DNA of 64,000 nucleotides, from assembly GCA_018813765.1 (NCBI GenBank), contig JAHJBC010000010.1:131096-195095 (forward strand), read 5' to 3'. Each line of letters opens with the position of its first letter. The first letter of the stretch is position 1. Source of the DNA: Gammaproteobacteria bacterium. GTDB lineage: Bacteria; Pseudomonadota; Gammaproteobacteria; Burkholderiales; Gallionellaceae. Both the position numbers and the translations under genes were made by a program. Under the pieces are notes generated by a model. It was not told the origin of the DNA. It worked only from the letters and a program-made list of their open reading frames with translations, and ran no database searches. Shown in pieces: positions 50,493 through 57,623 of this stretch.

Positions 50493-51022
50493 GTCTTGCT
50501 TCCTTTGATTATTGCAGTAAAGCCAATTGGGCGACTCATGTCACCCGGTTGTTTCATCAATTGGCGAATCCCGTTCATCAACCCGACAATAGCCTGATCA
50601 TGGCCGGAAACCTTGCGCTCCAATTCCAGCAGCTTTGCCGCCAATTCTTTGTTGGTTGCAAGCATTTCGCGCAGTTGTACGAACGTACGCACCACCAACA
50701 AACTCACCTCGACAGCGCGATCAGATTTCAGCACATTGCCCAGCATCAAGGCGCCGTGTTCGGTGAAAGCGTAGGGCAAAGTCCGCGAATATTTGAGTCT
50801 GGCGAGGTGGTCACAATTTGTGACCACCTCCGTTTTTTCAGTTTGGGTAAGCCGGAACATGAAATCCGCAGGAAAACGGTCAATATTACGTTGCACCGCC
50901 TGATTCAAAGCTTTGGTCGGAACTCCATATAGTTCAGCCAAATCGGCATCAACCATCACCTTTTGGCCGCGCAATACCAGGATTCGCTGCGCAACAGACT
51001 CGGTTGCGATAATTTCTGTCAT
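50489..51022 (-). CDS. ORF6N-domain protein embedded in the pilus operon
   Basis: 177 aa. An N-terminal ORF6N DNA-binding-like domain (about residues 8-95): LRGQKVMVDADLAELYGVPT, ALNQAVQRNIDRFPADFMFRL and the family peptide VVTNCDHLARLKYSR, then LPYAFTEHGALMLGNVL. The C-terminal half is a helical coiled coil (REMLATNKELAAKLLELE). ORF6N proteins are usual in phages and mobile islands as regulators with KilA-N-like folds. Here the gene is coupled by ATGA at both ends: to a small upstream gene and to mshD. The coding sequence contains a 27-bp palindrome at 50804-50830. This suggests a captured regulator; whether it controls pilin expression is unknown. Confidence 0.85.
   Translation of the reverse strand: MTEIIATESVAQRILVLRGQKVMVDADLAELYGVPTKALNQAVQRNIDRFPADFMFRLTQTEKTEVVTNCDHLARLKYSRTLPYAFTEHGALMLGNVLKSDRAVEVSLLVVRTFVQLREMLATNKELAAKLLELERKVSGHDQAIVGLMNGIRQLMKQPGDMSRPIGFTAIIKGSKT
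50804..50830. promoter_or_regulatory. 27-bp palindrome inside the ORF6N gene, possible operator
   Basis: GAGGTGGTCACAATTTG followed by TGACCACCTC is a near-perfect palindrome with a single odd centre. It encodes EVVTNCDHLA in the ORF6N protein. A partial copy stands 15-38 bases upstream of the ORF6N start at 51037-51060. A binding site for the ORF6N protein itself is possible but unproven. Confidence 0.45.
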
Positions 51023-51288
51023 GGCTTCTCTTTCGCGAGGTGGTCACAATTTGCCACCACTTGATTTGAGTCACTCACCAACGTCATCTGGTGTTGCTGA
51101 TGTTTCGGCTCCGCCTGCTCGAGCGGCGTCATCAGGCTCCGCACTTTCTCCCCACCCTGCTGCGCAAGTTGCGGATTCTGCTTCCACATCTGGATGAAGA
51201 ATTCGCGCATCCGCTCCGACTGCTCCAGCCGGGCTGGCATGATGGGTTCGGGAATGGTCTGGCGCACAGGCGCCTTTGCTTCAGACAT
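51019..51288 (-). CDS. Small unknown protein upstream of the ORF6N gene
   Basis: 89 aa from ATG 51286-51288 (MSEAKAPVRQTIPEP); a longer frame to 51459 covers dispersed repeats and overlaps mshC, so it is rejected. The chain is hydrophilic and helical (QSERMREFFIQMWKQNPQL, GGEKVRSLMTPLEQAE). Its C-terminus, QVVANCDHLAKEKP, repeats the ORF6N peptide VVTNCDHLA, encoded by a partial DNA duplication. No function is recognised. The stop codon overlaps the ORF6N start (ATGA). Confidence 0.6.
   Translation of the reverse strand: MSEAKAPVRQTIPEPIMPARLEQSERMREFFIQMWKQNPQLAQQGGEKVRSLMTPLEQAEPKHQQHQMTLVSDSNQVVANCDHLAKEKP
51037..51060. repeat. Partial copy of the ORF6N palindrome just upstream of the ORF6N start
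   Basis: GAGGTGGTCACAATTTG (51037-51053) is identical to the left arm and centre of 50804-50830, and then diverges to CCACCAC. It ends the coding region of the small gene at 51019-51288 and covers the translation initiation region of the ORF6N gene. Confidence 0.75.
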
Positions 51289-51373
51289 TCGGGGCTTCCC
51301 ACAATCTAAACTATCAGGCGGAATATGAACGATAGCCGTAATCCCACATAAAGTATCGTCCGGCAAAGCCGGA

Positions 51374-51417
51374 CTCCTACAGGGATACTGTAGGAGCGCG
51401 ACTTGTTGCGCAATTGA
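51374..51417. repeat. Degenerate copy of the CTCCTACA/TGTAGGAGCGC palindrome
   Basis: CTCCTACAGGGATACTGTAGGAG followed by CGCGACTTGTTGCGCAATTGA. It is the right half of the 55234-55300 element with a shortened left arm. It lies in the mshC to small-gene intergenic space, together with further GC-rich repeat remnants up to 51440. Confidence 0.7.
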
Positions 51418-51448
51418 ACTCCGGCTCCCGCTCTGCGGGAATGACAAC

Positions 51449-51874
51449 CTAGTGCACATAACCCGTCTCAGCCTCGATGGTGATGGTGGTACCGCCTACT
51501 GTCGTCGTCGTTCGAGCATTCGGCACCGGGCGCCCCATGAAGTCGAAGGCTGGCGACAGCGTACCGCCCAGCGTCACACCGTTCGGCACCACGCAAGTGA
51601 TGACGCCCGCCACCACCGCCGTGCTGCAATTCACAGGTGTTCCGTTCGATATGTTCACCCTGACTGGGGCAGCTACTGGTGCATGCGATGCGATGGCGAC
51701 CTTTTGCGCATAGCGCAAGGCCGCCGCGACCTGGTCGGCCGTGGCACGATTGCGGAACGCATCGGTGTCGGCAAAACGCGGCATGGCCACCACCGAGATG
51801 ATGCCCAGAATGACGATGATGGTGATCATCTCGACCAAGGTGAAGCCGCATTGCTTTTGTACGACCTGACTCAT
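51449..51874 (-). CDS. mshC: MSHA minor pilin MshC
   Basis: 141 aa. The leader MSQVVQKQCG is cut before FTLVEMITIIVILGIISVVAMPRF, the canonical class IVa pilin helix with Glu+5. The small globular domain has two Cys (VNCSTAV, ITCVVPN), presumably a disulfide, and ends GGTTITIEAETGYVH. It follows mshA beyond a strong terminator, so it depends on read-through or its own promoter. After it come the small unknown gene and the ORF6N gene. Confidence 0.88.
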   Translation of the reverse strand: MSQVVQKQCGFTLVEMITIIVILGIISVVAMPRFADTDAFRNRATADQVAAALRYAQKVAIASHAPVAAPVRVNISNGTPVNCSTAVVAGVITCVVPNGVTLGGTLSPAFDFMGRPVPNARTTTTVGGTTITIEAETGYVH

Positions 51875-51963
51875 TTTTCAGTACCTTGCGATCACTTTCA
51901 TTTTCGTTGCGCGTCCGGGGGTTCGCTCTTTAGTTGCAGTGTAGCAAAACGCATTCCTGCCCC

Positions 51964-51996
51964 ATAAAAAACAAGGGGGCCGAAGCCCCCTTGTTT
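51964..51996 (-). terminator. Intrinsic terminator after mshA
   Basis: On the - strand ACAAGGGGGC-TTCG-GCCCCCTTGT forms a perfect 10-bp stem with a UUCG tetraloop, followed by TTTTTAT. It is the textbook Rho-independent form. It isolates mshA from mshC and allows a high level of pilin transcript. Confidence 0.95.
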
Positions 51997-52038
51997 CATG
52001 CATCGGGTCGTCAAATCATGACCCGCTTCCCGCAAGAC

Positions 52039-52494
52039 TTATTGACATCCAGTTTGAGTAGCGTTCAAAACCACCGTAGCGGGAGTAGCAGAATCGGCGG
52101 CCTCGGTATATATAACATTACAGTTTGCTGCTGTCGCTCCGATTGGGCTAACGGTGAGGGTTGTACCAGCGGCGGTGAGGTTGTAGTTGACTCCAGTTGC
52201 CCCAAGCCCGGCGAGTGCAGCCATTTCGCTATCTGCCGGATAACCATTGATATTGGTTGCAGTCACCCCCTCGATTGTTTCCGTACCAGTAGTTAGCGTC
52301 GTATTGCGAACAATGAAGGTGGAATGCGCGATGGCAGCAGCAGAACGCAGCGCACCTGCTGCACCCTGTACGCTTGCAAGCCGCGCATCACCTTGCAGGT
52401 TGGCAAAACGCGGCAGCGCAGTCGCCGCCAAGATGCCCAGAATCACGATCACCACGATCAATTCGATCAGGGTAAAACCTTGTTGCTTCTTCAT
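52039..52494 (-). CDS. mshA: MSHA major pilin MshA
   Basis: 151 aa from ATG 52492-52494 behind AGGAGAGATT. The leader MKKQQG is cut before [30 protein letters not shown], a typical class IVa start with Glu+5. The globular domain is Ala/Thr-rich, ending with a Cys pair (ANCNVIY and QTGCQ) that closes the D-region disulfide. Thr/Ser-rich loops could be O-glycosylated by the PglL/Wzy-like enzyme at 60276-62063. A sigma54-like site stands about 105 bases upstream and a strong terminator follows, so it can be monocistronic. Confidence 0.95.
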   Translation of the reverse strand: MKKQQGFTLIELIVVIVILGILAATALPRFANLQGDARLASVQGAAGALRSAAAIAHSTFIVRNTTLTTGTETIEGVTATNINGYPADSEMAALAGLGATGVNYNLTAAGTTLTVSPIGATAANCNVIYTEAADSATPATVVLNATQTGCQ

Positions 52495-52598
52495 AATAAT
52501 CTCTCCTTGTGTTGGAGGCCGCAGCCCCGTTTGTTGCTTCTTCCGCCCGATTTTTCGATGCCGCAGCACCGGGTTCGGTCGGACGCATTGGCAATGTA

Positions 52599-52613
52599 GC
52601 CAGAAGCATGCCA
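52599..52613 (-). promoter_or_regulatory. Candidate sigma54 promoter for mshA
   Basis: On the - strand TGGCATGCTTCTGGC fits the sigma54 pattern TGGCAY-R-N4-TTGC with correct GG-GC spacing and one mismatch (TGGC for TTGC). It would give a leader of about 90 bases before the mshA ATG. No activator site was identified. Confidence 0.4.
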
Positions 52614-52689
52614 GAAATCAAGCTGATTTTTTCGTTGCAGCAAGGGCTTAGCGCGCTTGCTTAAAGGTTTTATCGACGTTGTTCCGACA

Positions 52690-53307
52690 TTAATGACCGA
52701 TCCAGGACAGCAGGAACACCAGCACATACAGACTGCCCAGCACCAGCATCATGCCGACCTGCCTTCCGTGGCTGTATACATATTCGTCCACGCCTGCGCG
52801 CGGCATCTCCGCCGGTTTCAGCGCGCGGCGCAGGGATAGCCACTGGTTGGCGCCTTGTTCGAAGTCGCGCAGCAAACTTGGGCGCAGCAGCAGGAACAGG
52901 CTGACCAGCAGTGCCAGCAGCGCGCCCAGCAGTGAGCTCAGCACCAGTGCATCCAGCAGCCCGCCTGTCAGCGAAGGCGGCAGGCTATAGTGACGCGAGA
53001 GGCCGATGATCGCTTGTTCGCGGTCCAGCTTCACCGTGAAGTAATAGAGGATGTAGAGCGCGCCCAGCAGGGTAAGCGTGCCGCTGGCGTAGCGGTAACG
53101 ATAGAACCAGGGATCAATGGACACGCTGCGCTCCAGCGATTGGTCCAGATGGCGCGTGGAGACCCAACGATTCAGAACACTGCTCAGCTTCTGCAACAAA
53201 TGCGGGCGATACAACAACAACGCCCCGGCGACCAGACCCACCAGGCTGCCGACGATGAGGAAGATCACGGCAGATTGCAGTAGCCAGGATTGGGCGAGCG
53301 GAGTCAT
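52690..53307 (-). CDS. Unknown inner-membrane protein with an internal duplication, in the MSHA operon
   Basis: 205 aa from ATG 53305-53307 (MTPLAQSWLLQS); a longer frame overlaps the upstream pseudopilin. Four hydrophobic helices are arranged as two similar halves. First half: GALLLYRPHLLQKL, NRWVSTRH, FYRYRYASG, LLGALYILYYF. Second half: SLFLLLRPSLLRDF, NQWLSLRR, EYVYSHGRQ, VLGSLYVLVFL. The shared pattern is LLxRPxLL-N-W-S-R-Y-G-LGxLYxL. I know no named family with this form. It is encoded eight bases after the pseudopilin gene and directly upstream of mshA. A role in pilin biogenesis, or a position analogous to MshF, is possible. Confidence 0.75.
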   Translation of the reverse strand: MTPLAQSWLLQSAVIFLIVGSLVGLVAGALLLYRPHLLQKLSSVLNRWVSTRHLDQSLERSVSIDPWFYRYRYASGTLTLLGALYILYYFTVKLDREQAIIGLSRHYSLPPSLTGGLLDALVLSSLLGALLALLVSLFLLLRPSLLRDFEQGANQWLSLRRALKPAEMPRAGVDEYVYSHGRQVGMMLVLGSLYVLVFLLSWIGH

Positions 53308-53314
53308 ATCTGTC

Positions 53315-53953
53315 TCAATCGACCCAGCGGTAAGGCTCGGTCGGCTTGAACAGGGTGGTGGCCAGCTCCTTACCGGAGTCGGGCTTACCAAGTGCCGGTT
53401 CGTAGCCGAGATGAACATGGAAGCGTATCCATTTCCTGCCGTCGCTGCCCGGCGTAAAACTGTCGGCACGATCCAACACATAGATCAGCTCGCGCGATTT
53501 CAGGTCGAACATCCAGTGGCCGGGGGCGACGGCGCCCGGGGTTGGATCGTAGAACTCGCCGGAATAGTTCTGCGGTTTTTGCTGCAGCCAGTCCATTGGA
53601 TTGTCGGTAGCGAGTTTGCTCAACTGTTGTTCGCTGGCCGCGCCGCGCGTCAGCAGCGCGCCGTAGCGCATCACCAGCGCGCTCTGCAGCGCTCCTTCCA
53701 CCTGCTGCATGGCAGCTTTTTCGGCCCGTTCCTGATAGTAGGGAACGCGCGTCAGAAACAGCCCGGCCAGGATCGCAATGATAGAGATAACGGCGATGAG
53801 TTCGAGCAGCGTAAAACCTTTAACAGAGTGCTGAGTGCTGAGTGCTGAGTGCCGAGAAGGAAGTGCTGAGTTCCGAGTGCCGAGTTCCGAGTGCTGGGGC
53901 ACCCGCTCTTCACTCAGTACTCGGCACTCAGAACTCAGCACTGGCTTTATCAT
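53315..53953 (-). CDS. MSHA pseudopilin (MshB/MshF-like) with an expanded leader peptide
   Basis: 212 aa from ATG 53951-53953, overlapping the mshG stop by four bases (ATGA). It begins MIKPVLSSECRVLSEERV and reaches the cleavage site only after about 46 residues: KG-FTLLELIAVISIIAILAG. The leader contains GAGTGCT-type repeats (53826-53943), reading as SSECRVLS, HSELGTRNSAL and HSALSTQHS. The mature part (YYQERAEKAAMQQVEG, NPMDWLQQKPQNYSGEF, APGHWMFDLKSRELIYVLD) resembles MshF C-terminal features and lacks Cys. Position after mshG agrees with mshF/mshB of other loci. Confidence 0.8.
   Translation of the reverse strand: MIKPVLSSECRVLSEERVPQHSELGTRNSALPSRHSALSTQHSVKGFTLLELIAVISIIAILAGLFLTRVPYYQERAEKAAMQQVEGALQSALVMRYGALLTRGAASEQQLSKLATDNPMDWLQQKPQNYSGEFYDPTPGAVAPGHWMFDLKSRELIYVLDRADSFTPGSDGRKWIRFHVHLGYEPALGKPDSGKELATTLFKPTEPYRWVD
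53826..53943. repeat. GAGTGCT/CAGCACT repeat cluster inside the pseudopilin leader
   Basis: About 118 bp. It starts GAGTGCTGAGTGCTGAGTGC and ends with ACTCAGAACTCAGCACTGG. Direct GAGTGCT/GAGTTCC units in the left part and inverted CACTCAG units in the right part can form a hairpin. It is translated as the leader of the 53315-53953 protein. Confidence 0.85.
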
Positions 53954-55191
53954 CTGTGCAACGCCGCTTTGCCCAAGTCCCACATCGGCAGGAAAATGCC
54001 CAGCGCCAGCACCAGCACCAGCGCGCCCAGCATCACGATCATGATGGGTTCGATGTTGGCGCTGAGGGTCTTGATCTCGTATTCGACTTCGCGTTCGTAC
54101 ATGCCGGCGATCTCGAACATGAGGCCGTCCATGTCGCCGGTCTCTTCGCCCACGGCGATCATCTGCAGTACCGTGGGATTGAACACGCCGGTGGCCGCCG
54201 CCGTGCGCAGGATGCTTTCGCCGCGTTCGACGCCGTCACGCATCTGTTCCACCTTGGTGCGCATGTATTCGTTATCCACCACCAGCGCGACCGAGTTCAA
54301 CCCCTGCACGATGGGGATGCCGCTCTTGAACGACAGCGCCAGGCTGCGCGCGAACCGCGCCAGTGTGGCCTTGAGGATGATCCTGCCCGCGATGGGAATG
54401 TGGAACTTGTAGCGGTCCCATTTGTAGCGACCGTCCACGGTGTTGATCCAGGCGCGGAAAGCAGCCACGGCACCAATCAGCAGCCCCAGCAGCAGTGGCC
54501 AGTAGTTCACCATGAAGTCGGAGAATCCCATCAGGATCCTGGTCATCAGCGGCAACTCGGTATGAAAGCTTGCGAACACCTTGGCGAAAGCGGGAATGAC
54601 GAAGATGTTGACGATGACGATGGCGATGGCCATGGCGATCAGCACGAACATGGGATAGCGCACCGCGGACTTGATGCGCTCCTTCATTTCGCGCTCGAAT
54701 TCGAGATGGTCGTACAGACGCAGGAAGGTCTGGTCCAGCATGCCGGTCATTTCGCCGACCTGCACCATGCTGAGGTAGAACGGCGAGAATATCTTCGGGT
54801 GGCGGCGCATCGCGGTGGAAAGTTCGCGGCCGCTGTCCAGGCTTTCGCGCAGGTCCTGCAGCATCGCGGTGAACGCCGGATTCTGCGAGGATTCCTGCAG
54901 TCCGGCCAGCGCGCGCATGATGGGCACGCCGGCCTTGAGCAAGGTGTACATCTGGCGGCTGAACAACATCAGTTCCAGCGTGTCGACCTTCTTCTCCGGC
55001 GTCAGCCGCTGCAGCAGGCTGATCTCGGGATTGCTGCCGCTGCGCGCCGCCTGGGTGGTGAGCTTGATCTCGATCGGCACGATGCCGGTGTTGATCAACT
55101 GGTCGGCGATGACGCCGCTGTCGGCTCCTTCCAGCGAGCCCTGCACCAGGTCGCCGCGACTGCTCCGGCCTTTATAGGCGAATACGGGCAT
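53950..55191 (-). CDS. mshG: MSHA inner-membrane platform protein MshG (PilC/GspF-like)
   Basis: 413 aa. It begins MPVFAYKGRSSRGDLVQGSL, an N-terminal cytoplasmic part, then two T2SSF domains (about 70-195 and 270-395) with three membrane helices (FVLIAMAIAIVIVNIFVIPAF; LLLGLLIGAVAAF; IVMLGALVLVLALGIFLPMW). Motifs LKAGVPIMRALAGLQESSQNP and FKSGIPIVQGLN mark both halves. It is the rotary platform that MshE drives. It overlaps the pseudopilin gene by four bases. A 67-bp perfect hairpin precedes it in the mshE-mshG gap. Confidence 0.95.
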   Translation of the reverse strand: MPVFAYKGRSSRGDLVQGSLEGADSGVIADQLINTGIVPIEIKLTTQAARSGSNPEISLLQRLTPEKKVDTLELMLFSRQMYTLLKAGVPIMRALAGLQESSQNPAFTAMLQDLRESLDSGRELSTAMRRHPKIFSPFYLSMVQVGEMTGMLDQTFLRLYDHLEFEREMKERIKSAVRYPMFVLIAMAIAIVIVNIFVIPAFAKVFASFHTELPLMTRILMGFSDFMVNYWPLLLGLLIGAVAAFRAWINTVDGRYKWDRYKFHIPIAGRIILKATLARFARSLALSFKSGIPIVQGLNSVALVVDNEYMRTKVEQMRDGVERGESILRTAAATGVFNPTVLQMIAVGEETGDMDGLMFEIAGMYEREVEYEIKTLSANIEPIMIVMLGALVLVLALGIFLPMWDLGKAALHR

Positions 55192-55233
55192 CAGACCATC
55201 CCTGCGGATTGCCGCGCGGACAGAAATCCATGA

Positions 55234-55300
55234 ATCGATCGCGCAACAAGTTGCGCTCCTACAGGGACTTTGTAGGAGCGCAACTTGTTGCGCGATTGAT
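55234..55300. repeat. Long palindrome between mshE and mshG
   Basis: Arms 55234-55263 and 55271-55300 (30 nt each, one mismatch) flank a 7-nt loop. Core: GCGCAACAAGTTGCGCTCCTACA and its complement. Each arm itself contains the small palindrome GCGCAACAAGTTGCGC. It would form a strong mRNA hairpin. A degenerate copy is at 51374-51417. Confidence 0.9.
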
Positions 55301-55349
55301 TTGCAGATTCACCCGCGCAGGGGAATGACGGGTTAATAGAGAGCTTCAC

Positions 55350-57053
55350 TCAATCCTCGACCTGGTTGCTGATGCGCATCACTTCGGACACCGAAGTGTG
55401 GCCCAGCCTCATTTCGCGCAGGGCCGCGTCGAGCAGCGTCCTGCCCTTCAGGTGCTCGCGCGCCACCTGCATGAAGTGCGTGTTGTCTTCGTGCGCGGCG
55501 GCATCCACCAGCGCCTGGCTCATCTCCAGCATCTCGTACACGCCCATGCGGCCGTGGTAGCCGGTGCCGTTGCAGTGCGAGCAGCCGCGCCCGTGCAGCA
55601 GCGTGCCCCAGTCGCCGCGAATAACGCCTTCCGCTTCCAGCCACTCGGATTCCTGCGGCGACGGCACATGCGCCTCGCTGCAACTCTCGCACACGCGGCG
55701 CAGCAGACGCTGTGCCAGCACGCACTGCACCGAGGAGGCGACCATGTACTTGGGCGCGCCCATGTCGACCAGGCGGAACAGGGTACCGGCGGTATCGCGC
55801 GTGTGCAGCGTGGAGAACACCAGGTGGCCGGTCATGGCGGCGCGCATGCCGATTTGCGCGGTCTCGGCATCGCGCATTTCGCCGACCAGGATCACGTCCG
55901 GGTCCTGACGCAAGGCGGAACGCAACACGCGCGAGAAGGTCAGTTCGATCTTCTCGTTCACCTGCACCTGGTTGATGCCGCGCAGTCGGTATTCGACCGG
56001 GTCTTCCACGGTGATGATTTTCTGGTCCACGGTGTTGATCTCGGCCAGCCCCGCATACAACGTGGTGGTCTTGCCGGAGCCGGTAGGGCCGGTGACCAGC
56101 ACCATGCCGTTGCTGCGCTGGATGATCTCGCGGAAGCGCTTGAGCATGTCGGCGGGCATGCCGAGCTTGTCCAGCGTGAGGAAGCTGCCGCTCTGGTTGA
56201 GCAGACGCATGACCACCGATTCGCCGTATTGCGTCGGCATGGTGGAGATACGCACGTCGATGGCCTGCTCGCGCACGCGGATGTTGAAACGACCATCCTG
56301 CGGCAAGCGCTTCTCCGAGATGTCGAGGCCGGACATCAGCTTCAGGCGCAGCGCCAGCGCGGAGGCGATCTTGCTGTCGGCTTCGGTCTGCAGGTGCAGC
56401 GCGCCGTCGATGCGGAAGCGTATCTGCAAGCGCCCTTCCTGAGGTTCGATGTGGATGTCGGAAGCGCGCACCTGGGTGGCGTCGTCGAACATGGTTTGCA
56501 GCAGCTTGACCACCGGCGCCTCTTCGGTGCCGACATTGTCGCTCAGCGCGCCGAAGTCGATGTAGGAGTCGCCCATGTCCTCCGAGACTTCGCGCGCCAG
56601 GCCGCTGATCTCTTCGGTGCGGCGGTAGACTCGATCTATGGTCTCCAGCAACTGGCCTTCGGTGACCACGGCGACGTCGATGTCGCGCTTGAGGACTTTG
56701 GCGACCTCGTCGAAAGCGAACAGGTCGGTCGGATCGGCCATGCCGACCAGCAGCATGCCATTGCGTTCTTCCAGCGCCACCGCGCGGAAACGCCGCGCCT
56801 GGTTCTCCGGCAGGCGGCGCACGATTTCGAGGTTGACGTTGTAGTATTTGAGGTTGATGTAGGGGATGTTGAGCTGCTTGGCGATGGCTTCGGAGATCTG
56901 GTCCTCGCTGACGAAGGCGTTATCCACCAGCACGCGGCCGAGCTTGCGACCGCTGCGCTTTTGCTGCTCCAACGCGAACTGGAGTTGATCCAGCGAGATG
57001 AGTTTCTGCTGCACCAGCAGATCGCCCAAGCGAATTTTCTCCGGACGCGCCAT
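55350..57053 (-). CDS. mshE: MSHA extension ATPase MshE with c-di-GMP-binding MshEN domain
   Basis: 567 aa. The N-terminus has two tandem MshEN motifs: RLGDLLVQQKLISLDQLQF (from about residue 8) and LGRVLVDNAFVSEDQISEA (about 36-58), each keeping the R/K-L-G and spaced Leu and Gln positions of the c-di-GMP receptor. The GspE core follows: Walker A GPTGSGKTTTLYAGL (about 326), Asp box and Walker B VILVGEMRDAETA, His box VFSTLHTRDTAGTLFR, and a zinc tetracysteine CESCSE and CSHCNG. It powers pilus extension. It is the first gene of the locus, with a 94-bp divergent gap to trmL. Confidence 0.97.
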   Translation of the reverse strand: MARPEKIRLGDLLVQQKLISLDQLQFALEQQKRSGRKLGRVLVDNAFVSEDQISEAIAKQLNIPYINLKYYNVNLEIVRRLPENQARRFRAVALEERNGMLLVGMADPTDLFAFDEVAKVLKRDIDVAVVTEGQLLETIDRVYRRTEEISGLAREVSEDMGDSYIDFGALSDNVGTEEAPVVKLLQTMFDDATQVRASDIHIEPQEGRLQIRFRIDGALHLQTEADSKIASALALRLKLMSGLDISEKRLPQDGRFNIRVREQAIDVRISTMPTQYGESVVMRLLNQSGSFLTLDKLGMPADMLKRFREIIQRSNGMVLVTGPTGSGKTTTLYAGLAEINTVDQKIITVEDPVEYRLRGINQVQVNEKIELTFSRVLRSALRQDPDVILVGEMRDAETAQIGMRAAMTGHLVFSTLHTRDTAGTLFRLVDMGAPKYMVASSVQCVLAQRLLRRVCESCSEAHVPSPQESEWLEAEGVIRGDWGTLLHGRGCSHCNGTGYHGRMGVYEMLEMSQALVDAAAHEDNTHFMQVAREHLKGRTLLDAALREMRLGHTSVSEVMRISNQVED

Positions 57054-57147
57054 AATTCCCCCTGATTAGACTGATACACGCAATTGCCGCACAGGCGGAA
57101 ATTAGCCGTTTTTCCCTGTACTGACAAGCATTCTGAGTAATTTCTTC

Positions 57148-57618
57148 ATGTTCAACATCATCCTGTTCCAGCCGGAGATACCCCCCAACACCGGCAACAT
57201 CATCCGCCTGTGCGCCAATACCGGCTCGCAGTTGCATCTGATTCGTCCGCTGGGGTTCGCCCTGGACGACAAACACCTGCGTCGTGCCGGTCTGGATTAC
57301 CACGAATATGCGAGTGTTCGGGAATACGACACGCTTGTCGAATGTCTGGACATCTTGCATGACTCTCGCGTGTTCGCTTTCACCACCAAAGCCTCGCATC
57401 CCTACCATGAAGTGCAATACCAGCGCGGGGATGCGTTCCTGTTCGGCCCCGAGAGTCGCGGCCTGCCAGCGGAAGTGTTAGCAGCATTCGTGCCCGAGCG
57501 GCGATTGCGATTGCCGATGTTGCCGGACAACCGCAGCTTGAACCTGTCGAATACGGTGGCGGTGGCGGTGTTCGAGGCGTGGCGGCAGTGCGGATTCGCG
57601 GGAAGTCAGATCGCTTAG
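57148..57618 (+). CDS. trmL: tRNA (cytidine(34)-2'-O)-methyltransferase
   Basis: 156 aa, the usual length. A SPOUT-type deep trefoil knot fold: NIILFQPEIPPNTGNIIRLC, GSQLHLIRPLGFALDDK, FLFGPESRGLPAEVL, and the SAM-binding RLPMLPDNRSLNLSNTVAV. TrmL 2'-O-methylates wobble C34/U34 of tRNA-Leu (CAA and cmnm5UAA). It is divergent from mshE and convergent with gpsA, with a perfect palindrome as the probable terminator between them. Confidence 0.97.
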   Translation: MFNIILFQPEIPPNTGNIIRLCANTGSQLHLIRPLGFALDDKHLRRAGLDYHEYASVREYDTLVECLDILHDSRVFAFTTKASHPYHEVQYQRGDAFLFGPESRGLPAEVLAAFVPERRLRLPMLPDNRSLNLSNTVAVAVFEAWRQCGFAGSQIA

Positions 57619-57623
57619 ATACT

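Noticed and set aside
51019-51459. 146-codon gene starting at 51459
   Set aside because: The first 57 codons are dispersed-repeat sequence overlapping the mshC end; the start at 51288 is more plausible.
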